Positions 19,351 to 27,496 of a DNA stretch of 64,000 nucleotides are shown in pieces. How positions within the stretch are numbered: the first letter of the stretch is position 1; every line of letters begins with the position of its first letter. The stretch spans positions 62,001 through 126,000 of the forward strand of contig NZ_JABMCJ010000074.1 of assembly GCF_013359755.1 (NCBI RefSeq), written 5' to 3'. Source of the DNA: Tardiphaga robiniae. GTDB lineage: Bacteria; Pseudomonadota; Alphaproteobacteria; Rhizobiales; Xanthobacteraceae. Under the pieces are notes generated by a model, which was not told the origin of the DNA, ran no database searches, and worked only from the letters and a program-made list of their open reading frames with translations. Both the position numbers and the translations under genes were made by a program.

Positions 19351-20025
19351 ATGGTTTACCGACGGACCCATCAAGTCGTGAAGCGGCTTGCGGCGCGGCG
19401 CAGCGCCATTCTGGCGGCGGCACGCGAAACCTGTGCCGAAGGTGGCATGGCGGCGGTTCAGATTGCGCCGGTTGCGGTTCGCGCCAATGTCGCGGCGGGC
19501 ACGGTTTATCGGTATTTCCCGTCCAAGGCTGACCTGATTTCCGAACTCATCGCTGACGTCTCGCGCGACGAACTCGCCGCGATCCGCCGGGCTGCGGATG
19601 CCGCGCCGGGTCCGTCATCGGCGCTCGCCGCTGCGGTGACCACGGTCGCCGTGCATGTCGTTTCTCACCGCAAATTGTCGTGGGGCATCCTGGCCGAGCC
19701 GGTTGAGGTCGATGTGACGGAGTCACGACTGGCCAGCCGCCGTGAGATCGCCGGAGAAGTCGAATCCCGCATTGCGGCCGCCATTCGCGCCGGTCACTTG
19801 CCGGCGCAGGACACGGCGCTCGCAGCCGCCGCACTGCTCGGCGCGTTGCATGAAGCGCTGGTGGGGCCAATGGCGCCCGACAATCTCGAAGATCAGGCCA
19901 AGCTGCGCGACGCGGTGCAGACCGTCACGCTGCTGGCGCTGCGCGCCGTCGGCGTGATGGATGCCCGCGCACGCGGGCTTGTGGTGCAGGCCGTGCTGCC
20001 GACCAAGATGGCGGCCGGCGCCTAG
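19351..20025 (+). CDS. TetR-family transcriptional regulator
   Basis: A 224-residue one-component regulator. The N-terminal helix-turn-helix reads RSAILAAARETCAEGGMAAVQIAPVAVRANVAAGTVYRYFPSKADLISELI, a textbook TetR DNA-binding domain. The C-terminal ligand domain is mostly helical and Ala-rich. It lies 171 bp after azlD and is convergent with the cytochrome c gene, so its target is not clear from context. azlCD, itself, or a distant gene are all possible. Upstream bases 19180-19350 contain no obvious long palindrome. Confidence 0.88.
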   Translation: MVYRRTHQVVKRLAARRSAILAAARETCAEGGMAAVQIAPVAVRANVAAGTVYRYFPSKADLISELIADVSRDELAAIRRAADAAPGPSSALAAAVTTVAVHVVSHRKLSWGILAEPVEVDVTESRLASRREIAGEVESRIAAAIRAGHLPAQDTALAAAALLGALHEALVGPMAPDNLEDQAKLRDAVQTVTLLALRAVGVMDARARGLVVQAVLPTKMAAGA

Positions 20026-20081
20026 CGCTTTTTCAAGCGCAGTGGGCACCGGTTCGCATCAAGAAAACGCGCCAAACCAAA
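20024..20081. repeat. Dispersed intergenic repeat (GTGGGCACCGGTTCGC type)
   Basis: The segment TAGCGCTTTTTCAAGCGCAG, then GTGGGCACCGGTTCGCATC and AAGAAAACGCGCCAAACC, has the form of a small repeat common between genes in Bradyrhizobium-like genomes. It includes AAGCGC/GCGCTT arms. It fills the gap between the convergent tetR and cytochrome c genes. Confidence 0.6.
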
Positions 20082-20093
20082 AGGCTTCAGCGC

Positions 20094-20489
20094 TTACGGC
20101 TTGATTTTGCCGTCCTTGTCGAACTGCGCGAGGAAGGCCCAGAGGTCGTTGACCTCGGACTCCTTCTTGATGCCGGCAAAGGCCATCTTGGTGCCCGGGA
20201 TCTTGGCCTTCGGGTCCTTGATGTATTCCTTGAACGTCGCTTCATCCCAGGTGATGCCGGAATTCTTGTTGGCGTCCGAATAGGAATAACCCTCGGCGGT
20301 TCCAGATTTGCGGCCGTTCAACCCGTTGAGTTCCGGACCGACCTTGTTCTTGGCGTTTTCGCCGACAGCGTGGCAGGCGAGGCACTTGTTGAAGGAGGAT
20401 TTCCCGGCGGCGACGTCCTGTGCAAGTGCGAAGGAGGAGGCGGTCGAGGCGGCGAGGACGATCAGGGCGCCGAAAGTGACAGACTTCAT
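20094..20489 (-). CDS. Secreted cytochrome c2-type class I cytochrome c
   Basis: A 131-residue periplasmic electron carrier. The N-terminal signal (MKSVTFGALIVLAASTASSFALAQ) is followed by the haem site FNKCLACHAVG and a methionine ligand in PGTKMAFAGI. Between them GPELNGLNGRKSGTAEGYSYSDANKNSGITWDEATF is typical of the c2/c550 family. I use ATG 20489, which starts the signal peptide. It would carry electrons between respiratory complexes or to oxidases. The neighbouring glcDEF genes are divergent, separated by about 200 bp; a functional link is possible but not shown. Confidence 0.93.
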   Translation of the reverse strand: MKSVTFGALIVLAASTASSFALAQDVAAGKSSFNKCLACHAVGENAKNKVGPELNGLNGRKSGTAEGYSYSDANKNSGITWDEATFKEYIKDPKAKIPGTKMAFAGIKKESEVNDLWAFLAQFDKDGKIKP

Positions 20490-20692
20490 GGATGGCTCTT
20501 TTTGTTGGTTGGCTTTCCAGCTTAGTTTGTTGCACACGCTCCGAGTAGTCCACAAGTGCGATGGCGGCTGCCGCGCGTCCCGGCACCACGCGACGCGTCA
20601 TGCTTTGGTAAGCTACCCAAAGCCACACGGACGTGGTTGATTCATGGCAAAGCAGCCGAGTGATCGCTGCGATCTTCGGGAGTGCGCGTTCA

Positions 20693-22186
20693 ATGACCAT
20701 CATGATGCCCGCGCCGGATCAGGCTGTCCTCGCAAGGCGCGAGGCCATTGTCGCTGCGCTGCACAAGCTGGTGCCGGGCGAGGGCGTGATCTCCAGCGCT
20801 GCGGAAATGCTGCCCTATGAGTCGGATGGGCTGATGGCCTATCGCCAGCCGCCGATGGTCGTCGTGTTGCCCGATACGACTGAGCAGGTCTCCAAAGTTC
20901 TGAAATATTGTCACGAGAACGGCATCAAGGTGGTGCCGCGCGGCTCGGGCACGTCACTGTCCGGTGGCGCGCTGCCGCTGGCCGACGCGGTACTGCTTGG
21001 TCTAGGCAAGTTCAAGCGCGTGCGCGAGATCGATTTCGACAACCGCGCCGTTGTTGTCGAGCCCGGCGTCACCAATCTCGCCATCAGCCAGGCGGTGGCG
21101 CATGCCGGCTTTTACTACGCGCCGGATCCGTCGTCCCAGATCGCGTGCTCGATCGGCGGCAATGTCGCGGAGAATTCCGGCGGCGTGCACAGCCTCAAAT
21201 ACGGCATGACCACCAATAATCTGCTCGGCTGCGAGATCGTATTGATGTCGGGCGAAGTCATTCGCGTTGGCGGCAAGACGGCGGAGACATCGGGCTACGA
21301 CCTGATGGGGATCATTACCGGCTCCGAAGGTCTGCTGGGTGTCATCACCGAAATCACCGTGCGCATCTTGCAGAAGCCGGAAACGGCGCGTGCGCTGATG
21401 ATCGGCTTTGCCGAGGTCGAGCACGCCGGCCAATGCGTTGCCGATGTCATCAGCGCCGGCATTATTCCCGGCGGCATGGAGATGATGGACAAGCCTGCCA
21501 TACACGCCGCGGAAGCCTTCGTCCATGCGGGCTATCCGCTCGATGTCGAAGCACTGCTCATCATCGAACTCGACGGCCCAGGCGTCGAGGTCGACGAACT
21601 CATCAAGCGCGTCGAGAAAATCGCGCTCGGCTGCGGCTCGACCACCTGCCAGATCTCGACCTCCGAACAGGAACGCCTGCTATTCTGGTCTGGCCGCAAG
21701 GCAGCCTTCCCCGCGGTTGGCCGCATCTCGCCGGACTATCTCTGCATGGACGGCACGATTCCGCGTGCGGCCTTGCCGCTGGTGCTGCGCCGCATGAAGG
21801 AGATGTCAGCCAAATACGGTCTCGGCGTCGCCAATGTGTTTCACGCGGGCGATGGCAATCTGCATCCGTTGATCCTGTACGATGCGAACAAGCCCGGCGA
21901 GCTGCAGCTAGCTGAAGACTTCGGCGCAGATATTCTGAGGCTGTGCGTCGAGGTCGGCGGCGTGCTGACCGGCGAGCACGGCGTCGGCATCGAGAAACGC
22001 GACCTGATGCCGGAGATGTTCAGCGAGGTCGATCTCAATCAGCAGCAGCGTATCAAATGCGCTTTCGACTCGCAGGGTCTGCTCAATCCCGGCAAGGTGT
22101 TTCCGACACTGCATCGCTGCGCCGAACTTGGCCGCGTACATGTGCATGGCGGCAAGCTGGCGTTTCCCGATCTGCCGCGATTTTAG
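20693..22186 (+). CDS. glcD: Glycolate oxidase FAD-binding subunit GlcD
   Basis: The flavin subunit of the GlcDEF complex, oxidising glycolate (and D-lactate) to the 2-oxo acid and passing electrons to the membrane quinone pool. The 497-residue product has the VAO-type FAD domain (MVVVLPDTTEQVSKVLKYC, VVPRGSGTSLSGGALPLADAV, PSSQIACSIGGNVAENSGGVHSLKYG, ITGSEGLLGVITEITV) and the C-terminal GDGNLHPLI and TGEHGVGIEKRDLMPEMF motifs. ATG 20693 fits the family start better than 20633. glcE begins immediately after its stop. Confidence 0.95.
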   Translation: MTIMMPAPDQAVLARREAIVAALHKLVPGEGVISSAAEMLPYESDGLMAYRQPPMVVVLPDTTEQVSKVLKYCHENGIKVVPRGSGTSLSGGALPLADAVLLGLGKFKRVREIDFDNRAVVVEPGVTNLAISQAVAHAGFYYAPDPSSQIACSIGGNVAENSGGVHSLKYGMTTNNLLGCEIVLMSGEVIRVGGKTAETSGYDLMGIITGSEGLLGVITEITVRILQKPETARALMIGFAEVEHAGQCVADVISAGIIPGGMEMMDKPAIHAAEAFVHAGYPLDVEALLIIELDGPGVEVDELIKRVEKIALGCGSTTCQISTSEQERLLFWSGRKAAFPAVGRISPDYLCMDGTIPRAALPLVLRRMKEMSAKYGLGVANVFHAGDGNLHPLILYDANKPGELQLAEDFGADILRLCVEVGGVLTGEHGVGIEKRDLMPEMFSEVDLNQQQRIKCAFDSQGLLNPGKVFPTLHRCAELGRVHVHGGKLAFPDLPRF

Positions 22187-22198
22187 TTGGACGCATCC

Positions 22199-23437
22199 GT
22201 GGATATTTTGAAAGTCAGAGACGCTCAGGACGTCGAGCAGGCGGTGCGCGCGGCAATTGCCAGCGAGCAGCCGCTGGAGATCATCGGTCATGGTAGCAAG
22301 CGCATGGTCGGCCAGCCGGTGGCGACCAATGCGGTGCTCGACGTGTCGGCCTTGAATGCCGTGACGTCCTATGAGCCGAACGAATTGATCCTCACCGTAC
22401 AGGCCGGCGCGCCGATGGCCGACGTGCTGTCGCTGATCGATTCCAAGAATCAGCAGTTTTCGTTCGAGCCGATGAACACGTCACAGCTCCTGGGCACGCC
22501 GGATATCGGCACCATCGGCGGCATGATCTCGGCCGGGCTCGCCGGGCCACGGCGCATTCAGGCCGGCGGTGCGCGCGATCATTTGCTCGGCGTGTATGCG
22601 GTTTCCGGCTTCGGCGACAGCTACAAGGCCGGCGGCCGGGTGGTGAAGAATGTCACCGGCTACGATGTCTGCAAGCTGCTCGCCGGCGCGTGGGGCACGC
22701 TGTCCGTGATGACGGAGGTGACGCTCAAGGTGATGCCGCGCGCGGAGAGCGAGCGCACCCTGGTGCTGCGCGGGCTCGATGATATCGCAGCCAACAAGGC
22801 GATGACCGCAGCGCTGGGGTCGCCCTTCGATGTCTCAGGTGCCGCGCATCTGCCGGGCTCGGCGTTACGTACCACGCAGGGGGCGCTTGGCGAAATCGCG
22901 TCGCCCGACCAGTCGGTCACGCTGATCCGCCTTGAAGGCATCACCGCGTCCGCGTCGCAGCGTGCGGTGTCACTGAGCACGACGCTGAAGTCATTCGGCG
23001 TGGCCGAGATACTTGAAGACGCTGCATCCGCGGTATTGTGGGCGGCTGTTCGTGACGTGACGCCATTTGCGGCAAGCGGGCCGCGTGCGATGTGGCCGGT
23101 GTGGCGCATCGTGACGCCGCCGGCATCCGGCGGTGCACTTGGCCAAGCTATCGCCAAAGGCTCGCAAGGCGAGGTCATCTATGACTGGGGCGGCGGGTTG
23201 ATCTGGGCGGCACTACCGCCATCGGCTGATGCGCAAGCAGCGCAACTCCGCAAGCTCGTCAATGCAGCCGGTGGCCATGCGACGCTGATCCGCGCGCCGG
23301 AAGATGTGCGCCGTGCCGTTGATGTGTTTCATCCGCAGCCCAAAGGCATCGCGGCGCTCGGCGAGCGTGTGCGTCACAGCTTCGATCCGAAGACCATTCT
23401 CAATCGCGGCCGGATGTCGCGTGGCCTTGGTACTTGA
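22199..23437 (+). CDS. glcE: Glycolate oxidase subunit GlcE
   Basis: The second FAD-fold subunit of glycolate oxidase, about 412 residues. It has a shortened FAD-binding domain: ELILTVQAGAPMADVLSLI, GTPDIGTIGGMISAGLAGPRRIQAGGARDHLLGVYAVSG and GGRVVKNVTGYDVCKLLAGAWGTLSVMTEVTLK. The last third ends HSFDPKTILNRGRM, as usual. The start is either TTG 22187, directly after the glcD stop, or GTG 22199, which I use. It is 12 bp from glcF, so the three genes form one operon. Confidence 0.92.
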   Translation: MDILKVRDAQDVEQAVRAAIASEQPLEIIGHGSKRMVGQPVATNAVLDVSALNAVTSYEPNELILTVQAGAPMADVLSLIDSKNQQFSFEPMNTSQLLGTPDIGTIGGMISAGLAGPRRIQAGGARDHLLGVYAVSGFGDSYKAGGRVVKNVTGYDVCKLLAGAWGTLSVMTEVTLKVMPRAESERTLVLRGLDDIAANKAMTAALGSPFDVSGAAHLPGSALRTTQGALGEIASPDQSVTLIRLEGITASASQRAVSLSTTLKSFGVAEILEDAASAVLWAAVRDVTPFAASGPRAMWPVWRIVTPPASGGALGQAIAKGSQGEVIYDWGGGLIWAALPPSADAQAAQLRKLVNAAGGHATLIRAPEDVRRAVDVFHPQPKGIAALGERVRHSFDPKTILNRGRMSRGLGT

Positions 23438-23449
23438 AAGACTCGCGAC

Positions 23450-24763
23450 ATGAAAACCGAATTCACTCCGACCCAGCTGGCCGATCCGGATATTGCCGAG
23501 GCCGACAAGATTTTGCGCAAATGCGTGCATTGCGGATTCTGCACGGCGACCTGTCCGACCTATGTGCTGCTTGGCGACGAACTCGATAGTCCGCGCGGCC
23601 GCATCTACCTGATCAAGGAGATGCTGGAAAAGGATCAGAAGCCGACTCAGGAGGTGGTCAAGCATGTCGATCGTTGCCTCTCTTGCCTCGCTTGCATGAC
23701 GACCTGCCCGTCCGGCGTGAACTACATGCATCTCGTCGATCAGGCGCGGGTGAAGATCGAGAAGGACTACAGACGGCCGCTTTCCGAGCGATTGCTGCGT
23801 GACGTGCTGGCCTGGGTACTGCCACGCCCCGGTCTGTTTCGCCTGAGCATGACCATGGCCCGGCTGGCGCGGCCGCTGGCGGCGCTGCTGCCCTCGACCA
23901 GCAAGCAATCCAACCCGAACTTGCTTAGCCGCGTGAAGGCGATGCTGACGATGGCGCCGAAACAGTTACCCGCCGCCGGTCCATTGGGTGGCAGCGTCTT
24001 TCCCGCCATCGGCGCTCGCCGGGGCCGGGTCGCACTCCTGCAGGGCTGCGCCCAGCAGGTGCTGGCGCCGCGGATCAACCAGGCCGCCATCAGCCTTTTG
24101 ACCCGACATGGCGTCGAGGTCGTGCTGGTCCGGGACGAACAGTGCTGCGGTGCGCTGACCCATCATCTCGGCCGCGACGGGGATGCGCTGGCGCGGGCCA
24201 AGGCCAATATCGGTGTCTGGCTCGGCGAGGCAGACCGGGGTGGTCTCGACGCCATCCTGGTCACGGCGTCCGGCTGCGGAACCGTTATCAAGGACTATGG
24301 CTACATGCTGCGCGAGGACCCGGAGTTCGCCGCGCCGGCCGCCAAGGTCTCTGCGCTGGCGAAGGATATCAGCGAGTATGTCAGCGCCATGGATCTGCCG
24401 AAGCCTGACAAACAAAGCGACCTTGTCGTCGCCTATCACTCGGCGTGTTCGCTGCAGCATGGGCAGAAAATCACACAGGCTCCCAAAGAATTGCTTTCCA
24501 AGAATGGATTCGTGGTGAAAGATATCCCAGAGAGCCATTTGTGTTGCGGTTCGGCGGGGACGTACAACATTCTCCAGCCTGATATTGCGAGCCGGTTGCG
24601 CGATCGAAAGGTCGCCAACATCGCGATGGTCAAGCCGGATATCATCGCTGCCGGCAACATCGGCTGCATGGTTCAGATCGCCGGAGGGACGTCAGTCCCG
24701 GTCGTACATACGATTGAGCTACTCGATTGGGCGACAGGCGGTCCCAGGCCAGGATTGAACTGA
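23450..24763 (+). CDS. glcF: Glycolate oxidase iron-sulfur subunit GlcF
   Basis: The electron-transfer subunit of glycolate oxidase, 437 residues. Two ferredoxin-type 4Fe-4S sites are visible (CVHCGFCTATCP and CLSCLACMTTCP). Two CCG-type domains follow, with QGCAQQVLAPRINQAA, DEQCCGALTHHLGRDGDALARAKANI and SHLCCGSAGTYNILQPDIA. It closes the glcDEF operon. No glyoxylate-handling gene (glcB, gcl) or GlcC regulator follows, so control of this operon is not local. Confidence 0.95.
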   Translation: MKTEFTPTQLADPDIAEADKILRKCVHCGFCTATCPTYVLLGDELDSPRGRIYLIKEMLEKDQKPTQEVVKHVDRCLSCLACMTTCPSGVNYMHLVDQARVKIEKDYRRPLSERLLRDVLAWVLPRPGLFRLSMTMARLARPLAALLPSTSKQSNPNLLSRVKAMLTMAPKQLPAAGPLGGSVFPAIGARRGRVALLQGCAQQVLAPRINQAAISLLTRHGVEVVLVRDEQCCGALTHHLGRDGDALARAKANIGVWLGEADRGGLDAILVTASGCGTVIKDYGYMLREDPEFAAPAAKVSALAKDISEYVSAMDLPKPDKQSDLVVAYHSACSLQHGQKITQAPKELLSKNGFVVKDIPESHLCCGSAGTYNILQPDIASRLRDRKVANIAMVKPDIIAAGNIGCMVQIAGGTSVPVVHTIELLDWATGGPRPGLN

Positions 24764-24863
24764 TCTAATTGTGACAACGGCCCCGCGTTAAACTGGCCCC
24801 GCGCTGGCGCGGAAGACTTGAAACGCCGGTCCCTTTTGGATCGGCGCCAACAGGAGGACCACG

Positions 24864-25445
24864 ATGGCTAAAGGCAAGAAGTCGAAGAAGGACAAGAAAA
24901 AGCAGAAGAAGCTTTTGACGGCGGCGAAACCCGCGAAGAAGTCCTCCAAGAAGTCAGTCAAGAAATCCGCGAAGAAGGCTGTGAAGAAAGCGGCCAAGAA
25001 GGCTGCGAAGAAATCAGCCAAGAAGACGGTGAAGAAGGCGGCCAAGAAAGCCACCAAGAAGACTGTCAAGAAAGCCGCGAAGAAGGCGCCGAAGAAAGCT
25101 CCCGCCAAGAAGGCAGTGAAGAAGGCTGCGCCGAAAAAGGCCGCCAAGAAGGCAACACCGAAGAAAGCTGCCAAGAAGTCCGTGAAGGTTCCTTCTACGC
25201 TGTTGTCGAGCACGGCGCCCGCGCCCGCTGTGACAGAAGCTCCAGCGCCGGTTGCGCTGCCGCCGAAGCCGCCGCGCAAGCCGCGTGCTCCCAAGCCCAA
25301 GCCGGTCGCACCGGCAATCGCTGAGACACCGAGCTGGGCGACGCCGGAGCCTGATCCGTCACCGGTCGAAGGGCATTCTTCAGGCGAGACGACGGCAATC
25401 GAATCTCCTGGCGATACGTCGCCCGATCACGACGAAATCAGATAG
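24864..25445 (+). CDS. Histone H1-like Lys/Ala-rich DNA-binding protein
   Basis: A 193-residue protein. About residues 1-115 are built of degenerate KKAAKKA/KKSAKK/KKTVKK units, like the C-terminal tail of eukaryotic histone H1 and bacterial H1-like proteins. It continues as a Pro/Ala-rich spacer (PPKPPRKPRAPKPKPVAPA) and an acidic end (PDPSPVEGHSSGETT). The repeats should bind DNA or RNA electrostatically and compact the nucleoid. The start is supported by AGGAGG eight bases upstream. It is a single gene with its own terminator. The repeat tract is prone to length change between strains. Confidence 0.85.
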   Translation: MAKGKKSKKDKKKQKKLLTAAKPAKKSSKKSVKKSAKKAVKKAAKKAAKKSAKKTVKKAAKKATKKTVKKAAKKAPKKAPAKKAVKKAAPKKAAKKATPKKAAKKSVKVPSTLLSSTAPAPAVTEAPAPVALPPKPPRKPRAPKPKPVAPAIAETPSWATPEPDPSPVEGHSSGETTAIESPGDTSPDHDEIR

Positions 25446-25491
25446 TCGAACCGGATCAAGTCCGCGTTCCTGACTCGCCAATAAACTCCGG

Positions 25492-25523
25492 AAAACCGCA
25501 GCGCTCGCCGCTGCGGTTTTTGC
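25492..25523 (+). terminator. Rho-independent terminator after the H1-like gene
   Basis: AAAACCGCAGCG and CGCTGCGGTTTT form a perfect 12-bp stem around CTCGC with a T5 tail. Confidence 0.92.
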
Positions 25524-25910
25524 TTGGTCAGGCTCTGTCGCGCCTGCGTATTTCAACCGATGCCGGGTGTCCTGAATTTGCAGGCGATTCGAGTGATCGT
25601 CGGCCCGGAGGCTCTGACGGGCAGCTGTTAACCGCTCCACGGACGGCAATCCACAATTCCCACTCAGTGGTAATTCCCCGTGGTGGTATTTTCGGGCTGG
25701 AATCCCTCCAAAAACGTTGTGCTTTTGCAACACCGCGCCACAACCTCTCACGGAAACGTCAGAACGCCTATTTAGGCGGCACTTGCTCGTTTTTTTTCCT
25801 TCACCACTGCGGCTTTGCGCCTCAAAGTTGCGTTCAGTCGATGAATTTCGCGGTCTCGCCGTCTTTCGGACACGGAACTGCCTCTGGTTTCAAAAGTGAT
25901 GGGGAATGTC
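25524..25910 (+). other. Gene-free leader region of the porin gene
   Basis: About 390 bp with no supported gene. It is less GC-rich than its surroundings and holds a short perfect palindrome CGCCTA-TT-TAGGCG (25765-25778). A run of eight T follows at about 25790. These could be promoter, long 5' leader or small-RNA target sequence for the porin mRNA. I cannot assign a specific element. Confidence 0.4.
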
Positions 25911-26897
25911 ATGAAGAAAATTGTTGTCGCCTCTGCTGCGGTGCTCGCCATGGGGATGAGCTCGGCTTCCGCAGCCGATCTGGGCGCGAAGATGTACAAG
26001 AAGGCGCCGCCGATCGTGGCGGCCTACGATCCTTGGGACATCGCTTTCGGCGCTGCCGTCATGAGCAACTACGTGTTCCGCGGTATCACCCAGTCGAACG
26101 GCAACAAGGGTTCGGTCGCAGCTTATTTCGAGCCGCGCTACAACATCACCAAGGACGTCCAGATCTACGCTGGTGTCTCCGGTGAGAGCATCGCCTTCCC
26201 GAACCGCGCGTCGATGGAACTCGATGGCTACTTCGGTATCCGCCCGACTTGGGGCGCAGCAGCGTTCGACTTCGGCTTCTTCTATTACGGCTATCCGGGC
26301 GGCCAGTGCTTCAACACCCCCGCCTTCTGCGGTGGCGATCTCTCCGCTGTCGCGCTGCCCAACGGCAGCGTCGCCAAGAAGAACGCAAGCTTCTACGAAG
26401 GCTATGCCAAGCTCAACTACACCTTCAACGACTACTTCTCGCTGGGCGGCAACGCGTTCTACTCGCCGAACTTCTTGAACACCGGCGCCGAAGGTACCTA
26501 TGCTTCGATCACCGGTAAGGTGATCGCGCCGTCGACCTGGTTCGGTTCGACCGGCATCGGCTCCTACGTTTCGGGCGAGTTCGGTCGCCAGTGGCTCGGC
26601 ACTTCGGATTCCTTCTACGGTACCGTCGCCTTCCCGAACGGTATCAAGTACGCCGACTACAACACCTGGAACATCGGCATCGGCTTCACCTACAAGGTCT
26701 TCACGCTTGACCTGCGCTACTCGGACACCAACCTGTCCAAGGGTGATTGCAACGCCTTCACTTCGGACTTCACGGCTCCTGCCGCCGGCACCAACTTCAC
26801 CGCGATCAACCCGTCGGGCGCTGGCTCGAGCTGGTGCGGTGCCACCGGCATCGTCAAGCTGTCGGCTGACCTGACCGCGATGACCAACCTGAAGTAA
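25911..26897 (+). CDS. TorF-like putative porin (Gcw_chp family)
   Basis: A 328-residue outer membrane beta-barrel precursor. The signal peptide is MKKIVVASAAVLAMGMSSASA, with mature protein starting ADLGAKMYKKAPP. The motif SNYVFRGITQSNGNKGSVAAYFEPRYNI is the signature of the TIGR02001 putative porin family, and alternating aromatic/polar strands follow to the end. Four cysteines occur in two loops (GGQCFNTPAFCGG; GDCNAF; SSWCGATG), so disulfides are possible. ATG 25911 starts the signal peptide; the ATG at 25896 is less likely. A terminator follows. The substrate is unknown. Confidence 0.87.
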   Translation: MKKIVVASAAVLAMGMSSASAADLGAKMYKKAPPIVAAYDPWDIAFGAAVMSNYVFRGITQSNGNKGSVAAYFEPRYNITKDVQIYAGVSGESIAFPNRASMELDGYFGIRPTWGAAAFDFGFFYYGYPGGQCFNTPAFCGGDLSAVALPNGSVAKKNASFYEGYAKLNYTFNDYFSLGGNAFYSPNFLNTGAEGTYASITGKVIAPSTWFGSTGIGSYVSGEFGRQWLGTSDSFYGTVAFPNGIKYADYNTWNIGIGFTYKVFTLDLRYSDTNLSKGDCNAFTSDFTAPAAGTNFTAINPSGAGSSWCGATGIVKLSADLTAMTNLK

Positions 26898-26916
26898 TCG
26901 ACTTCGACTGAGATCG

Positions 26917-26953
26917 AAGGGGCGGCAGAGCAATCTGCCGCCCCTTTTCTTTT
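26917..26953 (+). terminator. Rho-independent terminator after the porin gene
   Basis: AAGGGGCGGCAGA pairs perfectly with TCTGCCGCCCCTT around GCAA and is followed by TTCTTTT. Confidence 0.93.
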
Positions 26954-26967
26954 GGGATAGGGCTTCC

Positions 26968-27480
26968 ATGAATCGGGATTGGTTGCGGCGCGCAGCGAAG
27001 ACGATCCGTCGCAACAATCATCGCAATGCGCTGGCTGGTGCCGTTGCCGGGCTTGGGGCGGGGATCGCCATCGGTGTGATGGAGTTCTTCTCGGCCGTTG
27101 CGCATTATCCGCTGGTCATCATCCCTTTTGCGACCTCGATCGTCCTCGTGATCGGCTCACCCGAAGCCGAGCCGGCGCAGCCGCGCGCGCTGGTCGGCGG
27201 ACACATCGTCTCGACGCTGGTAGGGCTCGCGGTGCTCAAGCTGACCGGCCCCCATGACTGGGCCGCCGCCATGGCAGTCGGCCTCGCTGTGCTGGCGATG
27301 TATGTCACCGGCACATTCCACCCGCCCGCCGGGATCAACCCGCTGCTTGTCGTGTCTCACGCACTACCGTGGACGTTCCTGGTCGCGCCGGTGCTGGTCG
27401 GCGCGCTGCTGCTCGCGAGCTTCACGTTTGTCTGGCATCGCTATGCGGCAGGCCGCGACTGGCCGCGGCACTGGCTTTAG
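26968..27480 (+). CDS. HPP-family integral membrane protein
   Basis: A 170-residue membrane protein with four to five hydrophobic segments and the naming motif FHPPAGINPLLVV near residue 120. A PEAEPAQPRALVGGHIVSTLVG segment before it is also typical of the family. Some plant and cyanobacterial HPP proteins transport nitrite into plastids or cells, but bacterial members are largely untested. It begins 15 bp past the porin terminator, so it has a separate promoter. It is convergent with the ABC transporter gene. Confidence 0.85.
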   Translation: MNRDWLRRAAKTIRRNNHRNALAGAVAGLGAGIAIGVMEFFSAVAHYPLVIIPFATSIVLVIGSPEAEPAQPRALVGGHIVSTLVGLAVLKLTGPHDWAAAMAVGLAVLAMYVTGTFHPPAGINPLLVVSHALPWTFLVAPVLVGALLLASFTFVWHRYAAGRDWPRHWL

Positions 27481-27496
27481 CGGGGCGTGTCACGCC

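Noticed and set aside
25890..27017. A 375-residue minus-strand frame opposite the porin gene
   Set aside because: It spans the porin gene, its terminator and part of the HPP gene; no domain, very Arg/Gly-rich shadow composition.
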